DNA of 64,000 bases from Roseovarius sp. W115 (GTDB lineage: Bacteria > Pseudomonadota > Alphaproteobacteria > Rhodobacterales > Rhodobacteraceae). Below are positions 36,217 through 44,547 of this stretch, piece by piece. The notes beneath the pieces were generated by a model. The model made no database searches. It saw only the letters and a program-made list of their open reading frames with translations, and was not told the DNA's origin. Every line of letters begins with the position of its first letter. Position 1 is the first letter of the stretch. The stretch is from the NCBI RefSeq assembly GCF_032842945.2, contig NZ_CP146606.1, forward strand, positions 3,166,501-3,230,500, given 5' to 3'. The translations under genes and the position numbers were made by a program.

Positions 36217-37379
36217 CGACAGGTATTCGACAGAAAGTTATTGAGTTGATTGGAGAAGATGGTCTGGCTCAGGCCTTCGCCCCGATCGAAGAGGCAAGTG
36301 GTCTGCCCAATGCGGCCTACTGGTCTGTAGACTGGTTGAAACTGGAGCAGGAGCATTGCTTTGCCCGCGCCTGGGGGTTTGCCGGGGCTGAGGCCGAGCT
36401 GCCTGAACCGGGCGACATGAAGCCGATTGAGATTGGCGGCGCACCGCTGATTATTCTCCGCGATCAGGATGGAATGATCCAAGCGTTGCACAATGTGTGC
36501 CGTCATCGAGGAGCCAGGCTTGTCACCGAACCCTGCAAGAAACCAACACGGACCTGCCCCTACCACGCGTGGAGTTACGGGCTTAATGGGAAACTGAGGT
36601 CGCGCCCGCATTTCAATGGCCCGAATGTAGTGGACAAATTTGAAGATGGCGGTGGTGACAAGCTGGACCTGGTGCAGGTGCGGTGCGAGATTTGGAACGG
36701 ATGCATCTTTGTTAACGTATCAGGCGATGCCGAGCCACTGGAGAAGTGGCTCAAGCCACTGCTGGACCGGACAGAGGCCTATGATTTTTCTTCCATCCGC
36801 TGGGCCGGGAAACTGGACTTTGAGGTCAATGCCAACTGGAAGCTGGTCTATGAGAATTACATGGAAGGCTATCACGTCTTTGCCGTGCATCCCAAACTCC
36901 TTAAATTCGCGCCGATGAATGTACGCTGGTCAGGGGAATGGGACCGGCATGTCTTTTACAACGACTATATATTCCCGGAATTGGATGAGGGGCGTGGCGA
37001 GGGGCTGCCTCATTATCCCGGATTATCAGATGCGGATGCCAAGCGCGGTCTTTGGTTTTTGTGCTTCCCGCATTTCGCGGCGGAGGTCTTTCCGGATCAG
37101 TTCTCGGTTCTGGTCAGCTACCCCCTGGCGCCGGACAAAACGCGGGAAGAATTGCACGTTTTCCTGATCGGAGAAGCTGCCACATCGGATGCGTATAAAG
37201 ACGCGCGTGACGCCACATTAAAGATGTGGGACGATCTGAACCGAGAAGACCTGGGGATGCTCGAATTGCTTCAACAAGGCCGTTTGTCCCCCGCCTATGA
37301 CGGAGGTCGGCTCAGCCCGCACTGGGAAGGTCCAACCCACGACTTTGGTCGGCGCGTTATTGAACGGATTCTGTCCTGA
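36213..37379 (+). CDS. Rieske-type ring-hydroxylating / quaternary-amine monooxygenase alpha subunit
   Basis: A 388-residue Rieske non-haem iron oxygenase. The [2Fe-2S] ligands are C96, H98, C115 and H118 (CRHRG and CPYHAW), and the mononuclear iron site has H221 and H226 in ENYMEGYHVFAVHPK. The residue expected to bridge the two metal centres is E214, a Glu as in carnitine and glycine-betaine oxygenases, where most Rieske enzymes have Asp. It overlaps the sulfotransferase-like gene by 4 bases, indicating coupled translation. It needs a reductase, which is not in the window. Substrate is likely an N-methylated or ring compound, inferred from the neighbours. Confidence 0.88.
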   Translation: MTTGIRQKVIELIGEDGLAQAFAPIEEASGLPNAAYWSVDWLKLEQEHCFARAWGFAGAEAELPEPGDMKPIEIGGAPLIILRDQDGMIQALHNVCRHRGARLVTEPCKKPTRTCPYHAWSYGLNGKLRSRPHFNGPNVVDKFEDGGGDKLDLVQVRCEIWNGCIFVNVSGDAEPLEKWLKPLLDRTEAYDFSSIRWAGKLDFEVNANWKLVYENYMEGYHVFAVHPKLLKFAPMNVRWSGEWDRHVFYNDYIFPELDEGRGEGLPHYPGLSDADAKRGLWFLCFPHFAAEVFPDQFSVLVSYPLAPDKTREELHVFLIGEAATSDAYKDARDATLKMWDDLNREDLGMLELLQQGRLSPAYDGGRLSPHWEGPTHDFGRRVIERILS

Positions 37380-37568
37380 CACATCAACTTTCTGGGGACT
37401 TCAGCAAAGATTGATGGCAGACACGTAGCGGACGTTCACAGCTGTAGTTTGACACACTGTTTCGTCGCCCGCGCCAGTGTTCGAACACCTTCGCGATGGG
37501 TCTCAACGAAAGCCGTCGTCAAAAGCAACGACCGACAGCGCATCGGCGCAAACACAGAGCGTACGCTC

Positions 37569-38780
37569 TTATGTGAAGCGCTTAAGTGCCAGCACGGCAT
37601 TCAATCCGCCAAAGGCAAAAGCGTTGCTGAGCGCCACATTCACCTTGGCGTCGCGCGCCACGTTGGGCACAACATCAAGCGCGCATTCCGGATCGGGCTC
37701 TTCGTAGTTGATCGTGGGTGCAATCACCCCATCGCGCAGCGCCATGATGCAGGCTAGGAGCTCGACCGCGCCAGTGCCACCGATCAGGTGGCCATGCATC
37801 GACTTGGTGGACGACATCATCAGCTTGTCAGCATGCGCGCCAAACGCGTCCGCCACCGCGGCACTTTCGGTCTTGTCATTGGCCGCCGTGCCGGTGCCAT
37901 GGGCGTTGATATAGCCCACGTCGCTGCAATTCACGCGCGCGTCTTTCATTGCGCCCTTGATGGCGCGCGCCGCGCCGTTCTTGGAGGGCATCACGATATC
38001 GGCCGCATCCGAGGACATGGCGAACCCGGCCACTTCGGCAAGGATTTCAGCGCCGCGTTTCTTCGCGCGCTCGTATTCCTCAAAGACGAATATACCGGCG
38101 CCCTCGCCCTGCACCATGCCGTTGCGGTTCGCCGAAAACGGGCGACACGCGTCCTTGGACATGACGCGCAGCCCTTCCCAGGCTTTGACGCCGCCAAAGC
38201 ATAACATGGACTCTGATCCACCCGTGACCATCACCGGGGCCGCGCCGCCATGTACAAGCTGAAACGCCTGAGCCATGGCGTGGTTTGAACTGGCGCAGGC
38301 GGTCGAGACGGTAAAGCTCGGGCCTTTGAGGTTGAACTCCATCGACACATGACTGGCGGCGGCGTTGTTCATCAGTTTGGGCACGACAAAAGGATGCACC
38401 CGGTTTTTGCCATCCTCATAGACCGTGCGGTAATTTTCATCGAGCGTGGTCATCCCGCCGCCTGAGTTGCCAAGCACCACGCCAGCCCGCGCGGCCAATG
38501 CGCCGGAAAACTCCAGCCCGGACTGCGCAATCGCCTCGCGCGCGGCAATCAGAGTGAATTGTGTGAACCGGTCATAGAGGGCCAATTGCTGTCGGTTAAA
38601 CCTGTCCTCGGGGTCATAGCCCTGCACCTGACCGCCGATCTTGATGGCAAGCCGATCGACGTCAGGAATGTCCAGCGGGCCAATGCCGCAGCGGCCTTCA
38701 CGCATCGCCTCAAGCGTATCGGGAACATTTTGTCCAAGCGCATTGATTGTTCCTGCGCCGGTGATGACGACCCGTTTCAC
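37569..38780 (-). CDS. FabF-like 3-oxoacyl-ACP synthase
   Basis: A 403-residue condensing enzyme of the KAS II type. The Cys-His-His triad is visible in VSTACASSNHAMAQAF (Cys about 163), NAHGTGTAANDKTE (His about 300) and KSMHGHLIGGTGAVE (His about 335). It extends acyl chains on acyl carrier protein by two carbons. The gene overlaps the adjacent ACP gene by 4 bases, and lpxD is just upstream, so this copy likely makes a special acyl chain, perhaps for lipid A, rather than being the housekeeping FabF. It converges with the Rieske operon. Confidence 0.92.
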   Translation of the reverse strand: MKRVVITGAGTINALGQNVPDTLEAMREGRCGIGPLDIPDVDRLAIKIGGQVQGYDPEDRFNRQQLALYDRFTQFTLIAAREAIAQSGLEFSGALAARAGVVLGNSGGGMTTLDENYRTVYEDGKNRVHPFVVPKLMNNAAASHVSMEFNLKGPSFTVSTACASSNHAMAQAFQLVHGGAAPVMVTGGSESMLCFGGVKAWEGLRVMSKDACRPFSANRNGMVQGEGAGIFVFEEYERAKKRGAEILAEVAGFAMSSDAADIVMPSKNGAARAIKGAMKDARVNCSDVGYINAHGTGTAANDKTESAAVADAFGAHADKLMMSSTKSMHGHLIGGTGAVELLACIMALRDGVIAPTINYEEPDPECALDVVPNVARDAKVNVALSNAFAFGGLNAVLALKRFT

Positions 38781-39052
38781 CCGTGTTGTTCCGCCACGAG
38801 CCGTTCGATCCCTTTCAGGATCGAGGCCACCGATGTGATGTCAAAATCGCTTTCCTGCGGCGCATTGGCATTGAAAGGGATAGAGATGTCAAACGCCTCT
38901 TCTATAGCGAAAATACTTTCCACCAGCCCAAGGCTGTCGATCCCGAGATCCTCAAGCGTGCTTTCGAGCGTGACATCGGACGGCTCTAGCACCGCCTGTT
39001 CGGCGATGATCTCGATGACGCGGTTTTTGATGCTATCCACCGACGTGTCCAT
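38777..39052 (-). CDS. Acyl carrier protein, lpxD-associated
   Basis: A 91-residue ACP with the phosphopantetheine site Ser in LEDLGIDSLGLVESIFAIEEAF (about residue 37). The start MDTSVDSIKNRV was chosen because AGAGGG lies 8 bases upstream; an earlier in-frame Met would add 8 residues. It differs from the standard AcpP and has a longer C-terminal loop, FNANAPQESDFDITS. It overlaps the FabF-like gene and is 33 bases from lpxD, so it probably carries an acyl chain for lipid A or a related lipid. It is not clearly AcpXL. Confidence 0.9.
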   Translation of the reverse strand: MDTSVDSIKNRVIEIIAEQAVLEPSDVTLESTLEDLGIDSLGLVESIFAIEEAFDISIPFNANAPQESDFDITSVASILKGIERLVAEQHG

Positions 39053-39085
39053 GTCTTGCACCCTCTTTATGGCCACGAGGGTGAT

Positions 39086-40177
39086 TTAGTCACTCTGACC
39101 CGGCTTGGAAACCGTTTTCTTAAGCTCCGCCACGTCAGCAAAGAGGCGTTTGAGGCGTCGAAAGCCTTTGAAGACCTCCATGGTGGTCTCCATTTTCATT
39201 GCCGGGTAGCCCAGCATCACGCGGCCTTCGGGGATATTGGAGAGCACAATCGTGCCGCCCCCGGTGATCACGTTGTCGCCAATAAAGATGTTATCACTGA
39301 CGCCGGTTTGTCCGCCCAGCACCACGTTGTTGCCGATCCGAGTGGATCCCGCGATGCCGACACAGCCGCACAAGAGAGAGTCGTTTCCAATCTCAACATT
39401 GTGCCCGATCATCACGAGGTTATCGATCTTGGTGCCATTGCCGATGCGCGTATCCCGGATCGTGCCACGGTCAATGGTGCAGTTTGAGCCAAGCTCGACA
39501 TCATCGCCGATACGAACCGCGCCGAGGCTGTTGATCCGGGTCCAGGCCTGCGCATTGGTGCCGTCCTGCGAGCCTAAAGTCTGACGCGCCTGCTCGACGT
39601 TGGATTTTTCCGGCGTGACATAGGAAAATCCGTCTCCGCCTACCACAGCGCCGGGTTGCGCAATAAACCGGTCGCCAATGACCACACGCGCGCCAATGCG
39701 GACACCTTCCCGCAGGAACGCTTTTTCGCCCAGCACCGCGTCAGCCCCGACAAAGGCTTGCGGTCCAATCACGCTCCCGGCCCCGATCCGTGCCCCGGCA
39801 CAGACCACGGCCAAAGGCCCAACCGTGACCCCCTCGCCAAGTTCAGCGCTTGCATCCACAACAGCGGAGGGGTGAATGCCGCTGTCCCAACCTTGACCGG
39901 GATCGAACATGGTGGTCAGACCTGACATGACATAGCGCGGACGCGGAGCCACAATTGCGGCCTCCAGCCCCAGGGCCTGCCAATCTGCGCCGTCCCAAAC
40001 AACGGCGGCGCGCGCAGAACCCTCACCAAGTGTGTCGGCATATTCGGGTTTCATCGCAAGTGCCAGATCATGGCGCCCGGCATCCACCGGCTCGGCCACG
40101 CCGGTCACTTCCAGCGCGCCGTTGCCAAGTGCTGTTGTGCCGAGCGCCTTAGCGATTTGCTCAACCGTATAGCCCAT
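39086..40177 (-). CDS. lpxD: UDP-3-O-(3-hydroxyacyl)glucosamine N-acyltransferase
   Basis: A 363-residue LpxD. The N-terminal uridine-binding domain runs to about residue 105 and is followed by left-handed beta-helix repeats ([33 protein letters not shown]), with the catalytic His in [19 protein letters not shown]. It adds the second 3-hydroxyacyl chain, at the 2-amino group, in lipid A synthesis, using acyl-ACP. The neighbouring ACP and FabF-like genes could supply that substrate. It does not sit in the usual bamA-lpxD-fabZ-lpxA cluster, at least not within this window. Confidence 0.95.
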   Translation of the reverse strand: MGYTVEQIAKALGTTALGNGALEVTGVAEPVDAGRHDLALAMKPEYADTLGEGSARAAVVWDGADWQALGLEAAIVAPRPRYVMSGLTTMFDPGQGWDSGIHPSAVVDASAELGEGVTVGPLAVVCAGARIGAGSVIGPQAFVGADAVLGEKAFLREGVRIGARVVIGDRFIAQPGAVVGGDGFSYVTPEKSNVEQARQTLGSQDGTNAQAWTRINSLGAVRIGDDVELGSNCTIDRGTIRDTRIGNGTKIDNLVMIGHNVEIGNDSLLCGCVGIAGSTRIGNNVVLGGQTGVSDNIFIGDNVITGGGTIVLSNIPEGRVMLGYPAMKMETTMEVFKGFRRLKRLFADVAELKKTVSKPGQSD

Positions 40178-40207
40178 GCGACTCCCCCTGCTTCTCAGGG
40201 GAAGCCT

Positions 40208-41902
40208 TTAGCCTTGAACGGCGTTTAACGAAACCCCTGCCCGTTCGAGCGCTGACCAAATCTTGGCGTCGCGTCCGTACACATCGCTGCGGAAACGCAC
40301 CACACCTTTGGCGTCACTCACAGCCGTGCGATAGATGATATGCACCGGAACATGGGTGTCGAGATGCACATAGGTCTCCTTGCCGGTGTCCAGAGTGTTG
40401 TGGAACGCCGCCTTGGGATCGGCCTCTTGTTTGGACAGAATCTCATAGGCAAAATCAAACGGATCGGCCAGGCGAATACAGCCATGGCTGTAGGCCCGCA
40501 CTTCGCGAGAGAACAGGTCTTTGTGAGGCGTATCATGCAGGTAGATGTTGTACTTGTTCGGGAACATGAACTTCACCAGCCCCAAAGCATTGCGCGGTGA
40601 TGGCGGCTGTTTCAGAGCAAACGGAAAAGTCCGCGCGCTGTAGGCTGCAAAATTGGCAGAGCCTCGGCTGACCGTCTGGCCTTTTGAATTGACCACCCGC
40701 AAATGTCCCAGTGCATTGGGGTTGGCGCGCAGCTTGGGCAGATACTCTTTGACGGCAATGGAACGCGGGACATGCCATGTCGGGTTGATGACCATATGCT
40801 CCATTTCATCGGAGAACTCAGGGCTGCGCCGTCCGTCCTTGTGCATTCCGATCACGGCACGGGTGCGGAACGTCTCATGGTCATTGTCCATGATCCGCGC
40901 GCTGAAATCTGTCAGGTTCACGAGGATATGCCGCTCGCCTTTGCCGCCGGGAAAGTTGAGCCAGCGTTCACGTTCCATCGCCACAATAACCGATTTGAGC
41001 CGGTCCGCAGCCGATACATTGATTGCTTGCAAGGTTGCCTTGTTCGCGATCCCATCAGGCTCAAGCCCATGTTGCTCCTGAAAGCTGCGCACCGCAGCCT
41101 CGATGCCGCGGTCGTAGCTTTGCGTGACCGAACGCGGCATAAAACCTTTGCGCACCAAGCGGTTACGAAGCGCGACAACAGAAGGTCCGGTCGCACCCGG
41201 CTTCAGGGATTTGGCAGAGACCTTTTCGCCCCAACCGCCTTCGGCAACGCGCGTCTCCAGCTGGAGCTTGGCCTTCATGAGGCGCGCATATTCATTGCTT
41301 TGCGGAGCCAGAGTACGGAAATAATCGAAAGGATCTCCGGTCTGGAATTTTGCCAGCGATGCCTGACGATCCCGATAAGGAACCTCGCGCTTGATGTTGG
41401 AGACGACGTCCCCCGGAGTCAGGAGCCCTGTCTGCATGTCCCGCGACAGCCGCAGGAACATCTTGCTCATCGCCACTTCTGCAAAGCCGAGATCACGTGT
41501 GTTGCGCGCATCCTGCAAGGTGGTCATCAATGTTTGAGTGTCATACCGCGCAGCCGGCAGCCCATGCATTTCGACCGTTTCGAGCGCCCGGAAAAGCGCC
41601 TGGCGACGGGCTTGACCTATCGCATCGTCACGCGTCCAGACCGGGGAGTACCCGGTGCTTTGATAAAAGCCAGCCAAGTCGCGGTCTTTTGCAGCGGCTT
41701 CCGCAATGGCCTGTTTGTAAGCCATGCTCTGCGCCGCGGCAGGTTGGCTCAAAAGATAAAGAAGTGACAGCACCAGTGTGAGAAACGCCAAGGCGATCAC
41801 CACCGTGGCGGATGTTTTCTGTGTCTCTGCTTTGACCTGGGCGTCTTTTTGACGATTGCTGAAAACCCGGTCAAAACTGCCTGCTCGATTATGGTCGTGC
41901 AT
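40208..41902 (-). CDS. L,D-transpeptidase with peptidoglycan-binding domain (YcbB/LdtD-type)
   Basis: A 564-residue cell-wall enzyme. Near the N-terminus is a membrane anchor or signal (about residues 25-50, VVIALAFLTLVLSLLYLLSQPAAAQ). A PG_binding_1 domain is at about 235-290 (LKPGATGPSVVALRNRLVRKGF). The YkuD catalytic domain follows with the active-site motif YSHGCIRLADPFDFAYEIL near residue 480, whose Cys is the nucleophile. It forms 3-3 cross-links in peptidoglycan or attaches proteins to it. The start at 41902 (MHDHNRAG) has GGGGAGA 9 bases upstream. It is divergent from the DUF882 peptidase gene, so both may serve wall remodelling. Confidence 0.92.
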   Translation of the reverse strand: MHDHNRAGSFDRVFSNRQKDAQVKAETQKTSATVVIALAFLTLVLSLLYLLSQPAAAQSMAYKQAIAEAAAKDRDLAGFYQSTGYSPVWTRDDAIGQARRQALFRALETVEMHGLPAARYDTQTLMTTLQDARNTRDLGFAEVAMSKMFLRLSRDMQTGLLTPGDVVSNIKREVPYRDRQASLAKFQTGDPFDYFRTLAPQSNEYARLMKAKLQLETRVAEGGWGEKVSAKSLKPGATGPSVVALRNRLVRKGFMPRSVTQSYDRGIEAAVRSFQEQHGLEPDGIANKATLQAINVSAADRLKSVIVAMERERWLNFPGGKGERHILVNLTDFSARIMDNDHETFRTRAVIGMHKDGRRSPEFSDEMEHMVINPTWHVPRSIAVKEYLPKLRANPNALGHLRVVNSKGQTVSRGSANFAAYSARTFPFALKQPPSPRNALGLVKFMFPNKYNIYLHDTPHKDLFSREVRAYSHGCIRLADPFDFAYEILSKQEADPKAAFHNTLDTGKETYVHLDTHVPVHIIYRTAVSDAKGVVRFRSDVYGRDAKIWSALERAGVSLNAVQG

Positions 41903-42231
41903 ATGTCTTAATCTCCCCAAAAGCACAGATAATACGCCTGTGTAATGACAGTGTGTTTGTCACCTGCAAAGATGTCCAATCAATTTTGCTTGGTTGATAA
42001 AAACCTGCGTCTCTTCAAGGGGTGTGGCGCAGTGTATCCGTACGGTTTTAGCAACTTTGAGTAAAAATTGCGCAAAATTTCGCCGAAAATTGTTGATCTT
42101 GGCCCTTTGGCGACTTCACCCCTTGGTAACTGATTCTCGTTATGCAATAACCACCCCACATCTGGGGACAAGGTGGTACGGTTGCCTCTGCTAAGGTGAT
42201 CTTACGCAGCGACGGGACAGGCGCTAACGCG
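41903..42231. other. Gene-free divergent region between L,D-transpeptidase and DUF882 genes
   Basis: About 330 bases containing both promoters. At 42150-42177, ACCACC and GGTGGT enclose an inner CCC/GGG pairing, giving a two-tier hairpin in the DUF882 leader, with no T-run after it. No gene is visible. Confidence 0.45.
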
Positions 42232-42801
42232 ATGAAAAACAACAGCTCTTTGGGCATGAATAGGCGTGCTCTACTTGGTGCTTTTGCCGCGACGGTCGTA
42301 ACGGCTTCACCAACATTCACAAACGCCGCAGGCTTCCTTCGAGGTGCGGGAGATATCCGCAGACTCAAGATGGCGTCACCTCGCACTGGTGAGAAAATCG
42401 ACACAATCTACTGGATTGAGGGCGATTATATCAAAGACGCGGTGAAAGAGATTCATCTTTTTATGCGCGACTGGCGCACCAACGACGTTCACAATATCGA
42501 CCTGCGCACTATCGACGTTATGGCCGCGGCGCATAACCTGATGGACACGCGCGAACCTTATCTTCTTCTGTCCGGCTACCGCAGTCCGAAAACCAACGCG
42601 ATGCTGCGGTCCCGCTCTCGCGGCGTGGCCAAGAATTCGCGCCATATGGTTGGTCAGGCCGCCGATCTTCGTCTCAACTCACGTTCCGTGAACCAGATGT
42701 TCCGCGCGGCCAAAGCCTGTCGTGGCGGTGGCGTCGGGCGCTACTCAGGCTCGAACTTCGTGCACATGGATTGTGGCCCGGTTCGCACCTGGGGCGGTTA
42801 A
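42232..42801 (+). CDS. DUF882 (peptidase M15-like) exported protein
   Basis: A 189-residue protein with an N-terminal twin-arginine-like export signal (MNRRALLGAFAATVVTASPTFTNAA from about residue 9). The zinc-site motifs of the M15/DUF882 group are present: LLLSGYRSPKTNAML, SRHMVGQAADLRL (His and Asp) and FVHMDCGPVRTW (His-x-Asp). Relatives trim peptidoglycan peptides. ATG at 42232 was taken as the start; the ATG at 42256 is another option with the export signal still intact. A terminator follows at 42830-42857. Confidence 0.87.
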   Translation: MKNNSSLGMNRRALLGAFAATVVTASPTFTNAAGFLRGAGDIRRLKMASPRTGEKIDTIYWIEGDYIKDAVKEIHLFMRDWRTNDVHNIDLRTIDVMAAAHNLMDTREPYLLLSGYRSPKTNAMLRSRSRGVAKNSRHMVGQAADLRLNSRSVNQMFRAAKACRGGGVGRYSGSNFVHMDCGPVRTWGG

Positions 42802-42829
42802 ACTCACAATACGCGCCTTTGGCCCCAAG

Positions 42830-42857
42830 CACCGGCTCTAGCGAGGCCGGTGTTTTT
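42830..42857 (+). terminator. Intrinsic terminator after the DUF882 gene
   Basis: CACCGGC (42830-42836) and GCCGGTG (42846-42852) form a 7-bp stem with a 9-base loop followed by five T. Confidence 0.82.
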
Positions 42858-42914
42858 GTATTAACGCTTGTGGTACATGGCTAACTTTGTTGTTTCACAA
42901 ACATCTTCGACACC

Positions 42915-43394
42915 ATGACGTTTTACATCACCGCGGCAAGCGCAGATCATATTCACCAGATTTCCGACATTTGGCACCGAGGCTGGCATGATGCGCATGA
43001 CGGCATCGTCCCTGATGCCCTTCGTCGATTACGTACTGAAGAAAGTTTTTTGACACGTGCCAAGAACAGAGTGCAGGACACTCTGGTCGCGATCTCGGAC
43101 GAGGGCGTGATTGGGTTCGCAATGACTCAGCAAGACGAACTCAATCAAATGTATGTCTCAGAACAGGCGCGCGGCACCGGTGTGGCCCGTGCACTTATTG
43201 AAGCCGCCGAGGCGCATCTGCGGGAGGCTGGTTACGCGTGCGCCTGGCTCGCATGCGCCATGGGCAATGAGCGTGCCATGCGGTTTTACGAAAAATGCGG
43301 CTGGATTAACCAGGGCCGCCGCCCGGTCGAAGTAGACACACAGGATGGCCCATTTACGCTTGATGTATGGCGCTACGAAAAGCGCGTGGGCTGA
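42915..43394 (+). CDS. GNAT family N-acetyltransferase
   Basis: A 159-residue GNAT protein. The acetyl-CoA-binding motif A is LNQMYVSEQARGTGVARALIEAAEAHLREAGY, and the C-terminal NERAMRFYEKCGWINQGRR is the usual motif B. No operon partner is evident: lipA converges from the other side with a 5-base gap. The substrate is unknown. Confidence 0.9.
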   Translation: MTFYITAASADHIHQISDIWHRGWHDAHDGIVPDALRRLRTEESFLTRAKNRVQDTLVAISDEGVIGFAMTQQDELNQMYVSEQARGTGVARALIEAAEAHLREAGYACAWLACAMGNERAMRFYEKCGWINQGRRPVEVDTQDGPFTLDVWRYEKRVG

Positions 43395-43399
43395 GACCC

Positions 43400-44344
43400 C
43401 TACCCCAACTTCGCCAGCCGTGCCTCGCGCAGACGCGCAAAATCATCCCCCGCATGATAGGACGACCTCGTCAAGGGCGTGGCCGAGACCATGTGGAACC
43501 CTTTGCCATAAGCCGCCTTCTCATAAGCCTTGAATTCATCGGGATGCACAAAACGGTCTACTGCATGGTGTTTCGGCGTGGGCTGCAGATACTGGCCAAT
43601 GGTCAGAAAATCGATGTCCGCCGCGCGCATGTCGTCCATCACCTGATGCACCGCTTGACGATCCTCGCCCAGCCCAACCATGATGCCGGATTTGGTAAAG
43701 ATCGTCGGATCCATCTCTTTCACCCGCTGCAACAGCCGCAGGCTGTGGAAATAGCGCGCGCCGGGCCGCACCTCTGGATAGAGCCCTGGCACGGTTTCGA
43801 GATTGTGGTTGAAGACATCCGGTTTCGCCTCAACCACAACCTCAAGCACATCGGGTGCGCAGTTGAGAAAGTCAGGCGTGAGAATTTCGATCGTTGTTTT
43901 CGGAGAACGATGCCGGATGGCCCGAATGGTTTGGGCAAAGTGATCTGCGCCGCCATCTTTCAGGTCGTCGCGGTCAACAGATGTCACCACAACATGATTA
44001 AGATCCAGCTTTTGCACCGCATCCGCCACGCGGCCCGGTTCAAACACATCCAGATCCTGTGGCTTGCCGGTCGCGATGTTACAGAAGGTACACCCGCGCG
44101 TGCAGATCTCGCCCATGATCATCATCGTGGCGTGGCCGGCGTTCCAGCATTCGCCGGCATTGGGGCAACCGGCCTCTTCACAAACCGTGACCAGTTTGTT
44201 TTCACGCATGATCTTGTGCGTTTCCTGATACTTGCGACCCACGGGGGCTTTCACACGAATCCAGTCCGGTTTCTTCGGCTGTGTATTGTCAGGACGATGC
44301 GCTTTTTCCGGATGGCGCTCGGACGGAATTTTGAGGTCTCGCAC
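43400..44344 (-). CDS. lipA: Lipoyl synthase
   Basis: A 314-residue radical SAM enzyme that inserts two sulfurs into octanoyl groups of lipoyl-dependent proteins. The auxiliary cluster ligands are C55, C60 and C66 ([12 protein letters not shown]), and the radical SAM cluster motif is C81, C85 and C88 (CTRGCTFC). The conserved RSSYHAG-like C-terminus is seen as [11 protein letters not shown], including the Arg-Ser-Ser-Tyr ligand motif. The GTG start has AGGGGA upstream. It is monocistronic and converges with the GNAT gene. Confidence 0.96.
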   Translation of the reverse strand: MRDLKIPSERHPEKAHRPDNTQPKKPDWIRVKAPVGRKYQETHKIMRENKLVTVCEEAGCPNAGECWNAGHATMMIMGEICTRGCTFCNIATGKPQDLDVFEPGRVADAVQKLDLNHVVVTSVDRDDLKDGGADHFAQTIRAIRHRSPKTTIEILTPDFLNCAPDVLEVVVEAKPDVFNHNLETVPGLYPEVRPGARYFHSLRLLQRVKEMDPTIFTKSGIMVGLGEDRQAVHQVMDDMRAADIDFLTIGQYLQPTPKHHAVDRFVHPDEFKAYEKAAYGKGFHMVSATPLTRSSYHAGDDFARLREARLAKLG

Positions 44345-44379
44345 GGATCATTCCCCTGCAAATGGTTTGGTAACCTCCG

Positions 44380-44520
44380 CTATGTATAAGCATCCAAGGT
44401 GGGTTTTGCGAGTTTTGCGGCCGTCTCCCGGATCGGAGGTCACCGCGTGTCACCAGTTCCCACCAGTTGTGCGACGTAGAGAAGTTGTCTGGCCCGCGTT
44501 TAGAGCGCGGGCCTTTTTTT
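44380..44520 (+). ncRNA. Candidate small transcript ending at a strong terminator
   Basis: Between lipA and the DUF6456 gene, both on the minus strand, lies a 200-base gap whose only clear signal is a plus-strand terminator at 44491-44520. A possible -10 element (TATGTATAAG) lies at about 44381-44390. A transcript of about 120 nt is therefore plausible. No tRNA or known RNA fold was found in it. Start and existence are unproven. Confidence 0.3.
44491..44520 (+). terminator. Intrinsic terminator, plus strand, without an upstream plus-strand gene
   Basis: GGCCCGCG (44491-44498), loop of 7, CGCGGGCC (44506-44513) and seven T (44514-44520). It faces the plus strand; the closest plus-strand gene upstream ends at 43394. 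Confidence 0.85.
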
Positions 44521-44547
44521 GTCGATACGCCGAAACGTCGCGGGGAT

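Noticed and set aside
43367..44389. 340-residue plus-strand open frame under lipA
   Set aside because: It is antisense to LipA with its complete Cys motifs, and its own sequence shows no domain.
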